A stretch of 64,000 nt of DNA from Pegea sp. RAD2-039. Lineage: Eukaryota; Chordata; Thaliacea; Salpida; Salpidae. The position numbers were made by a program, and so were the translations under genes. Each line of letters starts with the position of its first letter. Positions within the stretch are counted from its first letter, which is position 1. Shown piece after piece: positions 37,290 through 49,283 of this stretch. Under the pieces are notes generated by a model. The model worked only from the letters and a program-made list of their open reading frames with translations. It made no database searches and had not been told where the DNA came from. The stretch is taken from positions 558,001-622,000 of the forward strand of contig JAQGEQ010000225.1 of NCBI GenBank assembly GCA_034620365.1. The letters run 5' to 3'.

Positions 37290-40200
37290 CTAAACCTCCA
37301 TAAAGGGCCTATAAACAAATAACAACTAATTAAAACAATTAATGGGTTTTATACTTTTAATTTAATATAAAAATCCAAAATACTAATTTTAGTTTTACAA
37401 ATAAAGTTTTTGTTTACTTGGTAATTATTCTTTTGTCAAGTCTTGTTGCAAGTGTTCCTCTAGGTTGTACCTGGGCTAAAAAAATCACAAAACATATTTT
37501 ATCTATTATTTTTAACAGTTTCTTTTCTATATTTTTGTTAATCAAAATTATAAATTGTAAAAATTATGTAAAATAATTATAATATTTTTTATGATTTATT
37601 CAGGTGAACCAACTTTGACAAAATCATTTAATGAGATTTGATCTATTTCATATCGTTTAGAGCGTTGTCTTCGCCAATAAATTATCATGAAAATCAGAAC
37701 TATCAGCGCCAAAATGGGAATAATAATGCTTATCACAAAGATTGTAGCTGAAAAAAAAGTAGTCAAAAAATTTGATGTCAACTAGAAATAAAACAAAATA
37801 TTTGGTTATATTAATTATTATTTTATCTATTATTATTATTATTGTATTATTATTTATTAGATGATAAACACAAACCAAAAAAATTCTCGTTATAAAAATT
37901 AAGTAGTAGTCTGATATTTTTTTAAAGATGAAAGATAATTTTATAAAGCATTTCGACTCACAATCTTTACAATGATCACCACTAAAGGTCGCTATACAAC
38001 TGCATCTACTCACACCACTATCAATGACGTCACAAGTTCCAAAAGGCGCGTTACAATCGTCATTTGTCTCACAAACTACTTCCATATAGAAGTAATAGAA
38101 ATAATTCAGTTGTGAATTTGTTCTTTTAGGTTACTACATAGATACTAAGATAAAAATCTTTCTAAATTTTAAGAAAATATATAAACAACTTAAAATATAA
38201 TTTTCAGATAAACTACAAATATTTACCAGCATCAAAAAATTTGAAAATATTTTTGATAAGACACTTTACCTATAGTTGAAAACGAAGATGAAACCATGAT
38301 TAAAGTTGTTGACTCATCTGTTGTAGCTTCTATTGTTGTAGCTTCATCTGTTGTAGCTTCATCTGTTGTTGCTTCATCTGTTGTAGCTTCAATTGTTGCA
38401 GCCTCAGTTATTGTAACAGCTTCCGTTGTCGCTTCAGTTGTTGTAACAGCTTCTGTTGCAGCTTCAGTTGTTGTAGCTTCTGTTATAGCTTCAGTTGTTG
38501 TAACAGCCTCTGTAGTTGTAGCTTCAGTTGTTGCAGCTTCTGTTGTAGCTTCAGTTGTTGTAACTGCTTCTGTATTTGCCTCAGTTGTTGTAACAGCTTC
38601 TGTAGTTGTAGCTTCAGTTGTTGTAACAGCTTCTGTTGTAGCTTCAGTTGTTGTAACTGCTTCTGTAGTTGCCTCAGTTTTTGTAATAGCTTCTGTAGTT
38701 GCTTCAGTTGTTGTAACTGCTTCTGTAGTTGGTTCAGTTGTTGTAACTGCTTCTGTTTTAGCTTCAGTTGTTATAACTGCTTCTGTTGTAGGTTCAGTTG
38801 TTGTAAGAGCTTCTGTGGTTGGTTCAGTTGTTGTAACAGCTTCTGTTGCAGCTTGAGTTGTTGTAGCAGCTTCTGTTGTAGCTTCAGTTGTTGTAACTGC
38901 TTCTGTTGTAGCTTCAGTTGTTATAACTGCTTCTGTTGTAGGTTCAGTTGTTGTAAAAGCTTCTGTGGTTGGTTCAGTTGTTGTAAAAGCTTCTGTTGCA
39001 GCTTGAGTTGTTGTAGCAGCTTCTGTTGTAGCTTCAGTTGTTGTAACAGCTTCTGTAGTTGTAGCTTCAGTTATTGTAACAGCTTCTGTTGTTGTTTCTG
39101 TTGTTGTTTCAGTAGTTGTAGCTTCAGTTGTTGTAACAGCTTCTGTAGTTGGTTCAGTTGTTGTAACAGCTTCTGTAGTTGGTTCAGTTGTTGTAACAGC
39201 TTCTGTGGTTGGTTCAGTTGTTGTAACAGCTTCTGTTGCAGCTTGAGTTGTTGTAGCAGCTTCTGTTATAGCTTCAGTTGTTGTAACTGCTTCTGTTGTA
39301 GCTTCAGTTGTTATAACTGCTTCTGTTGTAGGTTCAGTTGTTGTAAAAGCTTCTGTGGTTGGTTCAGTTGTTGTAACAGCTTCTGTTGCAGCTTGAGTTG
39401 TTGTAGCAGCTTCTGTTGTCGCTTCAGTTGTTGTAACTGCTTCTGTTGTAGCTTCAGTTGTTATAACTGCTTCTGTTGTAGGTTCAGTTGTTATAACTGC
39501 TTCTGTTGTAGGTTCAGTTGTTGTAAAAGCTTCTGTGGTTGGTTCAGTTGTTGTAACAGCTTCTGTTGCAGCTTGAGCTGTTGTAACTGCTTCTGTTGTA
39601 GCTTCAGTTGTTATAACTGCTTCTGTTGTAGGTTCAGTTGTTGTAAAAACTTCTGTGGTTGGTTCAGTTGTTGTAACAGCTTCTGTAGTAGCTTCAGTTG
39701 TTGTAGCAGCTTCTGTTGTAGCTTCAGTTGTTGTAACAGCTTCTGTTGTAGTTTCAGTTGTTGTAACTGCTTCTGTTGTAGCTTCAGCTGTTATAATAGC
39801 TTCTGTAGTTGGTTCAGTTGTCATAACAACTTCTGTTGTAGGTTCAGTTGTTGTAACTGCTTCTGTTGTAGCTTCAGTTGTCATAACAACTTCTGTTGTA
39901 GGTTCAGTTGTTGTAACAGCTTCTGTTTTAGCTTCAGTTGTTGTAACAGCTTCTGTAGTTGCTTCAGCTGTTATAACAGCTTCTGTTGTAGCTTCAGTTG
40001 TTGTAACAGCTTCTGTAGTAGCTTCAGTTGTTGTCACAGCTTTTGTTGTAGCTTCAGTTGTTATAACAACTTCTGTTGTAGCTTCAGTTGTTGTAACTAC
40101 TTCTGTAGTTGGTTCAGTTGTCATAACAACTTCTGTTGTAGGTTCAGTTGTTGTAACAGCTTCTGTTGTAGGTTCAGTTGTTGTAACAGCTTCTGTTGTA

Positions 40201-40716
40201 GCTTCAGTTGTCATAACAACTTCTGTAGTAAGTTCAGTTGTTGTAACAGCTTCTGATGTAGCTTCAGTTGTTGTAACAGCTTCTGTTGTTGTAGCTTCAG
40301 TTGTTGTAACTTCATTTGTTGTAGCCTCTGTTGTAGCTTCAGTTGTTGTAGCCTCTGTTGTTGTAACAGCTTCTGTTGTTGTAGCTTCAGTAGTTGTAAC
40401 TTCATTTGTTGTAGCCTCTGTTGTTGTAAATAGCTTCTGTTGTTGTAGCTTCAGTTGTTATAGCCTCTGTTGTTGAAACAGTTTCTGTTGTTGTAGCTTC
40501 AGTTGCTGTAGCGTCGTTTGTTGTAGCTTCTGTTGAAGTTTCTTCTAATGTATCTAATCCTTTTACAGCTGGAAGATTTCTATTAATAGTTGACAAATGA
40601 TTTCTATGCAGTTTGTACATTGGTGATGCTCTAGCATCTCTCATCAAATGTATTATTAAAACTACATGTACCAATATTTTTAATCTTTTAATAACTGTTA
40701 ATGATCTTTTTTCCAT
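37290..40716 (-). CDS. Thr-rich transmembrane mucin with EGF module; frameshifted in this sequence
   Basis: Five exons on the minus strand: 38270-40716 (ATG), 37962-38078, 37610-37747, 37418-37475 and 37290-37308 (stop), about 925 residues if the frameshift is ignored. The order is: signal peptide (MEKRSLTVIKRLKILVHVVL...); about 750 residues of TTEAVTTTEP/A repeats with dense Thr for O-glycosylation; one EGF-like module with NDDCNAPFGTCDVI; a transmembrane helix; and a basic tail ending KPFMEV, a possible class II PDZ ligand. The signal-peptide frame and the repeat frame differ by one base near 40428-40431, where GAAGCTATTTACAACAAC replaces the usual repeat. Read literally, the first frame stops after TEAIYNNRGYNK. 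The acceptor of the EGF exon (GGAAG before TAGTTTGTG) is weak but phase-correct. No SEA-like block was found, unlike its 14.7 and 43.4 kb relatives. If the donor GTTCAC at 37609 is not used, the protein ends in GSPE. Confidence 0.65.
38330..40430 (-). repeat. coding tandem array, 30-bp (10-residue) mucin repeat
   Basis: About seventy imperfect copies of a 30-bp unit encode TTEAVTTTEP or TTEAVTTTEA, flanked at both ends by 15-bp-type units (TTDEA, TTIEA). Because units are multiples of 3 nt and lack stops in other frames, the array also gives long open frames on the plus strand and in other minus frames. Confidence 0.9.
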
Positions 40717-43358
40717 TTTTTGATCTTTTGCTTAATTTTTTGCCATAAAATCTTAGTCGCGAAAGTAGCTACAAAATTTGCTGAGTTGTAAAAATTATTG
40801 ATTTGTATTTCAATTTATTTTTTTTTAAGTGTTATAAATTAGAAGTTCTAGATCATAATACATTGCCATCTCTAAGCTGTGATTCTTTTTCTCTTTTTAT
40901 ATTATCAAATTTAAATAAATCTTTAAATAATATAAATATTTTATCTTTAAATAAGATAAAGAGAAAAGATTAGGTCACAAATTCCTTTTTTTATTATTAA
41001 CATTCTATGTAATTTTTCACTGTTATATGCTTTGAGGACTACTGAAATGCCATGTGTTACATCTTTTGCTTTCTATATTTCTGACTTGATTATAAATAAT
41101 AGATATCGTTTGCGATATCGTTTATTCTAACAAATAAATACAATTTTCAAAATCACCGAAAAATATGACTAATTCTTCAAACTGCTTCTAGTTTTTTCTA
41201 TCATTAACCTTTTTCTAATCAAATATTGACAGCAAATAAGCATCCTAAAAATATATTTTTGATAAATTTAATTAGTGAAAAGCTAAATAACTAAAAAATC
41301 TGAATTACTTTCTTCTAATTCAATTTTTTAAATAACTTTTTCTTTATTTACTTCAAAACATTTAATACTTGTTGCTGTCAGCACTTACATTTATTAACAT
41401 TTATTTGTCAAATTTTTTCAATGCATTTCAGTAGTTAATTATTATCCATATGATATTAAATTATCTGTGCATGCCGTAAAAATATTCAACATTTGCTTTC
41501 TCTACCTATTTGATTAATGCTAAATCGTAAAATTCTGTAATCAAACTATTTTATTGGCAAAATATTGATAATTGTTGTATAATGATGTAGCTTTTAAACT
41601 TTTTTAGATTGTTTAGAATATTTGCTATAACTTAACAAATAAACTTGCAAAAAATTTAGAGAATAATATTTTTTTTGTTTTTTAGGTTAGAAAAACGTTT
41701 TTAGATCATTTTAAAATCAGTAAATGTCTGTTTTTAATATTTTTTTTCAATCATTTAGTCATATGAAATATTTATAAGGGTAAAAACTGAATTTTAGCAG
41801 AAGTAACTTTCAAAGTAAGTGGTTTTTGAAAAACTTGTTCAAATCAACGAATATAGGTGATGCTAATATTAGTTTTTGTTAATTAATATAAAGTTTACAC
41901 TGTTTCTATGAACTTAAGAATAACCTGAGTAAAAAGACCAGAAATAGTCTATAATAAAAATGAAATAGATTAGGAATAATTATTTTTTTATAAAATTGAA
42001 TTTTAAATAAACTATAAGATTAAATTGAATAAGATCTTATCAAGGTATCTAAATTGTTATTATTTTCTGTAGCGTTTGAAGAAACTAAATTCTTAAACTA
42101 AATAAATGATTGTTACAAATTATTATTGATAAAGAATGTGGTTGTCAACTGAATTTGAAATAATAGAATAAGATTTGAATTTTCTCATTTTAATCATGTT
42201 TCAAATAATGAATCAAACTATGGGTACTTTAAAAAATACTCCAAATAAGCTGAAATAACTTTACAACAAACTTGATTAGAAACAAATCAATATATATACC
42301 CGAAAACTGAAAAAGTAAACAATAAAAAACTATCAAACTACATATTTATATAATAAACTTAGTATCGTTTAAATATTGTTTTGTCAAAAATGTAGAAATT
42401 ACCAAATCTTATAACAAGTCTTATGAAAGTTTTAGCATTTACATAGTGTATTATTTTTACAAAGAAATTAATTTAGTTTTATTTGTTATACATTCTACCA
42501 AATGATTTAATGTCAAACTTTGATGAAACTGAAATGAAACAAAGTATATGAAGATTAAACAAAATTCTTATGTAGACAACGTTAGAGCTTTTTAAAGATT
42601 TAAAAGTAGAAAATCTTGTAAAACCATAAATAATAAGAGCTAGTAGCATCTCTCACACCTGCAAAATACTCTAAGATCTCTATAAGTGACAAATATTAAT
42701 CAATATGTTTTTACAAAATTTAAAAATGATGAAATTTGGTGGCATTTGCTTTTGGATAGAGAACTGTTTTAAAAAGTGTTTAGAGAGTTTGTACAAAACA
42801 ACTTTTTGAAATTTTCCTTTATTAGTTTTTGTAGCTTTTTAACCTTTCTTGTTTTTCAAAACATTACTAATATATTTAAGTTTTATTAGACAGCTTTACA
42901 AAGGTTGATAATCAAAACTGTTCAAAATTCTATGCTCGCTTTTAAGTGTCTACAAGTCAATATCAATTTCAATTAATAATTAATAAGTAAAAGTTGCTAC
43001 ATACACAAATACCTATAAACCATTTTACAAATATTTCTCATGGCGATTTAATCTTAGTTGTTCATTGAATACTACAAAACTTTTAATGGTATTTCATAGC
43101 TTAAGAAGTTTCTAAATTAAAGCAAGTTTAAAAATATAAGTGTTAAAAAAGTGCAAGGACATATTTCTACTAACTGCTAGACACATAAATACATCAAAAT
43201 ATTAAAATCATAAAAGTATTCAAATAAAACTCTCACAAAAGTAGTCTATTCTCAGCTGGAAGAGTTTTTTTTTTAAATCGTTTTTAAGAATAATTCATTT
43301 GAATAAATTAAACTGAGTCCATTTTAACAGGTTTGAAAATATCTTTTTTGTACAGATC
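40717..43358. other. intergenic, AT-rich
   Basis: This lies between two mucin genes transcribed leftward. Apart from the LINE fragment near 41.0 kb I see nothing. Confidence 0.5.
40995..41150 (+). mobile_element. LINE 3'-end fragment (copy 4), internally deleted
   Basis: CACTGTTATATGCTTTGAGG and ACTACTGAAATGCCATGTG match copies 1 and 7. The hairpin portion is missing, but a diverged tail (GCGATATCGTTTATTCTAAC then AAATAAATA) remains. The preceding ACATTCTATGTAATTTTTCA extends the homology to copy 7. Confidence 0.65.
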
Positions 43359-46300
43359 TTACAATTGTGAATTCAGAGTTTTTGCTCGTAGTCCTTGAAC
43401 AGGTTGCTCCGTATAGCTCTGTAAAGTCATCTTTATCAGATTAAAATGCAAAGACTTCATTCAAACAAAATTGTTGAGACTTTTGTAGTATAAAAATCAA
43501 ATTTAACGAATATTTCATTTTGAAAAACATTACTAATTCACTGGGCTTTTACAGTCTAATATAAAACTGCAAACAAAACTAATTAGCAAAAAAAATCTTT
43601 TTTAGACTTACTTTAAATTTGTGCAGTTTTTGCTCGCTATCTATTTCAATGTATTTCACAGGTATTGGGCGTTTTTGGCAGAAGCAGAAAGTCAAGATGA
43701 TTATTACAAGCAGTAACACTGGAGTAACAATAACAAACACAAACTGCCAAGCTACAAAATAAATGATATTTTATGATATCTATAGATAACTTATTACTGT
43801 TACTATTACTTAGTTACTACAGGCTAAAATATATTAATTAAATTTGTTAGTATTTACATATATTTAAATATTCAAAACTGTCTAAACTTTATTAAAAGTT
43901 TAATTTTTATATTAAATATTAACTTTTATCTTTCATCATTAATTAAATGTTGACCGAGAACTTTTTATTTACAAATAAAACTATTTAAATACCACAAAAT
44001 GTAATTTAGTCAATAATATTTGAAAGTATTAAATATTAAACATTAAAACAAGATTTACTTTAAATAATAATATATAAAAGCTTATATATTATTTCAGCAA
44101 AAAAATATCTTTCAAATTAGAAAATTTTTAACTCACAATCTTTACAGTGTTCACCACTAAAGGTCGCTATACAAACACATTTATTTGGATCACCATCAAT
44201 GACGTCACATGCTCCAAAGGGAGCGTTACATTCATCATCAGCCATACAAGCTTCCACTAAATTTACAAATTTAATATTGGCAGTGAACTTTACATTGTCA
44301 ACATACTTGTTAAAGTTCATATACAAACTATTTACGGTTTTATAAACGTTAATAATTAACAAATAAATAAATGAAGAACCTGAACATGAAATCAATTCAA
44401 ATACTTCATCTGGTTTATAAAATCCTATTTTACAACTGCAAAATGCATCTCCAGAACTATCAGTGTTACAATTAGTACTTATATGGTCACAATTAGGACA
44501 AGCCAAGTTTGATTTAACTGCAAAATTAATCAACTTGCTTTCCAACTCTTTTAATGACTAAGCATAAGCAATCAAAAGTACTTTAAGATAAACTAATAGA
44601 GAATTTTATGAACAAACCTCCAAATAAGTTGATGCTTTCTTCAACATCAACTGCTAGTTGTATCTCCTCTCCATTACTAAGACTACATTTGCTTCCATCA
44701 AAGCACTGAAAAAAACTTAATTTTTTCAAAGCACTCAACACTTTATGATACAAAACTGACTTTACTTTAAATAGTTGTTAAAAAAAGTTGTTTTAAAAAA
44801 AATTACTTTTGTGGTTAGTTTGTTTTCAAATATTTCCTGAACAAAGATTTCTGTAACACCTTCAACATCATTAAAAATAAGTAAATATTCAAATTTATTG
44901 TCACCAACATCAACTACATCAGATCTTTTGTAATCAGATGTAGTTATATAAATATCATCCAACTGAAAAATTGTGTCTTTAGTTAGTATCATCTCAAATT
45001 AATCACTTTATTCAAAAGGATCAGCAAAATACCAAAATTCTAATTTCTTCAACCACTTCCTTTTCTTCTTTTAAAGATCTAGATAAACGCAAAGTATTGC
45101 TCAAAACCATCACGCCAGTGAATTGTCGAGCTGTATTAGAAATATTCAATTAATTTAGCTGGAAAATACTCCAATATCACGAAAAGTATCATTCAACCAG
45201 TTTGCTTACCTTTAACACACAATAAATCCTCATTAATAAACCCTGGATAACACAAACAAGAAAAGTCATCTGCGACCGGCACACAAAAACTATTTTCAGT
45301 ACAGATAGTCAAGTTGAAATCACAAATATGACCTACAATAAGAACCAAATAATATTAAAAGTACAAAACAAAGTATATATAACAGCTAATATAATAATTT
45401 ACATTTTATATTTAGAAAAAAAAACAACCTGAATTATCAGAAGCTTTTGTGGTTGTCATTTTTTCTGCAACTGTAGAAGATTCAAATGTTGTAGCTTCAT
45501 CGGTTGTAGCTTCAGTTGTTGTAGCTTCTATTGTTGTAGCTTCTATTGTTGTAGCTTCAATTGTTGTAGCTTCATCCGTTGTAGCTTCAATTGTTGTAGC
45601 TTCATTTGTTGTAGCTTCATTTGTTGCTGCTTCATCTGTTGTAGTTTCAGTAGTTGTAGCTTCAATTGTTGTAGCTTCAATTGTTGTAGTTTCATCTGTT
45701 GTAGCTTCATCTGTTGTAGCTTCAATTGTTGTAGCTTCATCTGTTGTAGCTTTATTTGTTGTAGCTTCATTTGTTGTAGCTTCATCTGTTGTAGCTTCAT
45801 CTGTTGTAGCTTCATCTGTTGTAGCTTCATCTGTTGTAGCTTCATCTGTTGTAGCTTCATTTGTTGTAGCTTCATCTGTTGTAGCTTCATCTGTTGTAGC
45901 TTCATCTGTTGTAGCTTCATCTGTTGTAGCTTCATCTGTTGTAGCTTCATCTGTTGTAGCTTCATCTGTTGTAGCTTCAGTTGTTGTAGATTCAGTTGTT
46001 GCAGCTTCTGTTGTAGCTTCAGTTGTTGTAACAGCTTCTGTATTTGCCTCAGTTGTTGTAACAGCTTCTGTAGTTGTAGCTTCAGTTGTTGTAACAGCTT
46101 CTGTATTTGCCTCAGTTGTTGCAACAGCTTCTGTAGTTGTAGCTTCAGTTGTTGTAACAGCTTCCGTTGTCGCTTCAGTTGTTGTAACAGCTTCTGTTGC
46201 AGCTTCTGTTGTCGCTTCAGTTGTTGTAACAGCTTCTGTAGTTGTAGCTTCAGTTGTTGTAACTGCTTCTGTAGTTGCCTCAGTTGTTGTAATAGCCTCT

Positions 46301-47088
46301 GTAGTTGCTTCAGTTGTTGTAACTGCTTCTGTAGTTGCTTTAATTGTTGTAACAGCTTCTGTTGTAACTTCATATGTTGTAACAGCTTCTGTGGTTGCTT
46401 CTGTTGTTGTAACTGCTTCAGTTATTGGTTCAGTTGCTGTAACAGCTTCTGTAGTTGCTTCAGTTGTTGTAACAGCTTCTGTAGCTGCTTCAGTTGCTGT
46501 AGCTTCATCTGTTGTAGCTTCATTTGTTGTAGCTTCATTTGTTGTAGCTTCATCTGTTGTAGCTTCAGTTGTTGCTGCTTCATCTGTTGTAGCTTCATCT
46601 GTTGTAGCTTCAGTTGTTGCTGCTTCATCTGTTGTAGCTTTATCTGTTGTTGCTTCAGTTGTTGTAGCTTCATCTGTTGTAGCTTCATCTGTTGTAGCTT
46701 CATCTGTTGTAGCTTCATCTGTTGTAGCTTCATCTGTTGTAGCTTCATCTGTTGTAGCTTCATCTGTTGTAGCTTCATCTGTTGTAGCTTCAGCTGTTGT
46801 AGCTTCATCTGTTGTAGCTTCATCTGTTGTAGCTTCATCTGTTGTAGCTTCATCTGTTGTAGCTTCATCTGTTGTAGCTTCATCTGTTGTAGCTTCATCT
46901 GTTGTAGCTTCATCTGTTGTTGCTTCAGCTGTTGTAGCTTTAGTTGTAGCTTCATTTCTTGATAATTTCATCATTGTTGCTTTATTTGTTGTTTCGTTTA
47001 CTATTGCTGCTTGATTACTAACTGTTATGAAGATTGTAATTACAAGATATAAAAAAATTACTTTCTGCTTATTTTTGTTGAAAGACAT
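43359..47088 (-). CDS. Thr-rich transmembrane mucin, EGF / SEA-like / EGF-EGF
   Basis: Nine exons on the minus strand: 45429-47088 (ATG), 45210-45332, 45033-45130, 44807-44962, 44618-44705, 44380-44517, 44137-44256, 43612-43751 and 43359-43418 (stop), giving 860 residues, phases consistent. The order is: signal peptide (about 1-27); a Thr-rich repeat domain of TTDEA and TTEAVTTTEA units to about 540; EGF-like module 555-594; SEA-like block 595-708 (ARQFTGVMVLSN ... NKFEYLLIFNDVEGVTEIFV); EGF 709-754; EGF 755-794 with DDECNAPFGACDVI; transmembrane helix about 796-820; and a cytosolic tail ending KTLNSQL. Exon phases match the 14.7-17.5 kb gene exon for exon in the C-terminal half. The role is inferred: gel-like or protective cell-surface glycoprotein on an epithelium. 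Unlike the 37 kb paralog, the repeat frame is intact from the signal peptide onward. Confidence 0.8.
45480..46960 (-). repeat. coding tandem array, 15- and 30-bp mucin repeats
   Basis: Two blocks of the 15-bp unit encoding TTDEA flank a central block of the 30-bp unit encoding TTEAVTTTEA. Units in the outer blocks are nearly identical (GTTGTAGCTTCATCT on the plus strand), implying recent homogenisation or slippage, while the centre is more diverged. Long frames on the other strand here are by-products. Confidence 0.9.
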
Positions 47089-49283
47089 TTTTGGCTTTAT
47101 TTAAGAAAAACAAATCCTTCTGAAAAACATTAGAAAAAATAAGATATCTTCATTTTTTGGTAATTTGCTTCATCTTGAAAATATGATTTAAAATAATTTG
47201 AAACTTACTTTAAACAAGTTTTAAATAAACTTTAAAAACCGATTAATTTGAAGATTTTCATGAGAGATTGTTTTTTAATCTCAAACAATATCGAATTATT
47301 CTCTTTAAGGTGGCATTAAAGAAACTTTCATATAAAAAATATAAATTCAGTTTCTAGAGAGAAAACTTCGTAGCTAAAAGCAAAATAGACACGCAAAAAT
47401 AATCTGAATACGCCTTAAATTTGTTTCCATATTTCTATGTAGACTTTAAAGTTTAATAACGATTTTACACTTAGCTATTCTTGCTAAACAAATTATTATT
47501 TTGTCGATAGTTAATAACTTATCTTCAGTACACTTTCTCATATTTTCTTAAACTATTCAATTCTACAAAACTACAAAAAACTTTTAAAAGATTGATGTTT
47601 ACATCAAGATTAATTCTAACAAAACTTAAACTTGACTCCTTTTGTCGTGACTAATATCCAAGAAGTTATTAGCTTTTCTTTTTTCAGCTTAATAATGTCG
47701 TAAAACTATAAATACGTGCCAAAATGCAAATATTTACATTTCACTATTGCTTAAATAGCAAAAAGCTTTTACTTGGCAGTTTTGTCAATAAAAGTAAAAA
47801 TCAAGATGAAATACTGGTAGCGCAAATAAAAACCATTCACAGAGAAAAATTGAATAATTAGAAGTGAAGAGAAGTTTCATTTTACGATGTACCGAAAATA
47901 TTTTTTTAATCCTTGTATTTGGTAGTTGAAGTATTTTTCATGACTAATTGGCGATAAATTCATTCTTTATACTAAGGTATGTTTTATTAAAGTTTGTTTT
48001 CGATATCGAAAACTTACTTAAAATGTTAAAAAACCATAAAATACCAGATAATTATTTCAATTTTTACAATTGTATCAAACACGTTGTTATGACAAAATAT
48101 TTATTGCTTTGAATAAACCTAATGAACCAGCAAATAATTGACCATAAAAATTGAATTTAAATTTTGCAAGAAATTAGTTAAAACTAGTTTGAATATAATT
48201 GTTACTCTCTTTAAAATTAAAAAAATTTTCTTAGCACAAAATTTAAGAATAGGTTTTATTTTACTATTTTTATATAATTCTGATGCTTTATTGTATTTTT
48301 GTATAATTTATTTTTGATTAAAACTAACAGTAATTCTGTAACTATATTTAATTCTATCTGTAATACACGTCAAGTTATCATTCAGTTTCAGCTACTTTTC
48401 ATGAATTTTTCCTTTTTATTACAATCATAATAATTATATGCCACGTGTTACATCTTTTTCTTTCTATATTTCTAACTTAATATAAGTTATTTGTGAAAAT
48501 GTTTGTTAGTGAGAGGTGCTCTCTTCAGGCACCCTTCTTTGCATTTATTGAAATAAATAAATAACGAAAACTTAACAACATTTGTTTGTCTAAATTTCTT
48601 TCATAATGTTCTGTTGATTATATAGTTCTTGCAGTTGTATATATACTTTTTTATTTGATTGTTCTTAATTATATAAATCATTAATAGTATTATCTGTCAT
48701 AACTATGAAAAATAGATTATAAAATTTACTAAATTTATTAAGTTAATAATGTTTATTAATATATTTATTAATTTTTGATAATTCATGATTTTATCAATTA
48801 GTTTAAAATTGTATAAACATTTCTATTTGTATAAACTTCTTGTTTTCTCAAATTTTTATTTTCTTTTGGCTTATTTTGTTGGAAATGTAAACCCTTCATA
48901 CACTGTTACTACTAAACACATGTATATACAAGTTGAAATGTATAGAAATACATATTTCAACTTATTTATTTGTTATTTATTCTTTCTTTCAGTTTTTCTT
49001 GATGTAAGTTTTAATTAATGTTCTAAAATTTTAATAAAATCTGAACAATATAGTTCATAAATTATTTATGTTTAATTATTTATAAAACTTAAGATAGTAT
49101 ATTTTATGGAATAAAATAAGCAATTGTACATTTTTGTTTAGCTAATATTTTATAATAATATAATTATAATATATCTTTAAATAAATTTTTTATGTTATGA
49201 ATTATATTTCAAATTTTATGGTTTATAACTTTGTTCATCAAATTTATCTTTATTTTCTTGCAGTTAAAAACAAATATTAAGGT
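47089..49283. other. intergenic, AT-rich
   Basis: This is the divergent interval between the mucin gene (-) and RNPC3 (+), so both promoters should lie here. Only the LINE fragment is recognisable. A 77-codon frame at 48785-49018 is Leu/Phe/Tyr-rich and not convincing. A polypyrimidine tract and AG ending at 49263 mark a likely 5' UTR acceptor for RNPC3. Confidence 0.5.
48437..48563 (+). mobile_element. LINE 3'-end fragment (copy 5)
   Basis: It starts ATGCCACGTGTTACATCTTT. It runs through TTTCTATATTTCTAACTTAA and a five-bp hairpin GGTGC...GCACC (48515-48533) to TTTATTGAAATAAATAAATA. It is the best-preserved hairpin among the copies. Confidence 0.75.

Noticed and set aside
38296-40476. Long plus-strand open frames (Val/Ala/Ser-rich and Cys/Phe/Ser-rich) over the 37 kb mucin array
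   Set aside because: They are antisense by-products of a stop-free coding repeat. There is no signal, splice context or codon pattern of their own.
45449-47014. 521-codon plus-strand frame and MKLQQ-type minus frames over the 43 kb mucin array
   Set aside because: Same reason. The Thr-rich frame alone joins a signal peptide to EGF exons in phase.
48785-49018. 77-codon frame upstream of RNPC3
   Set aside because: Composition is that of AT-rich noncoding DNA (Leu/Phe/Tyr), with no homology-like motif.
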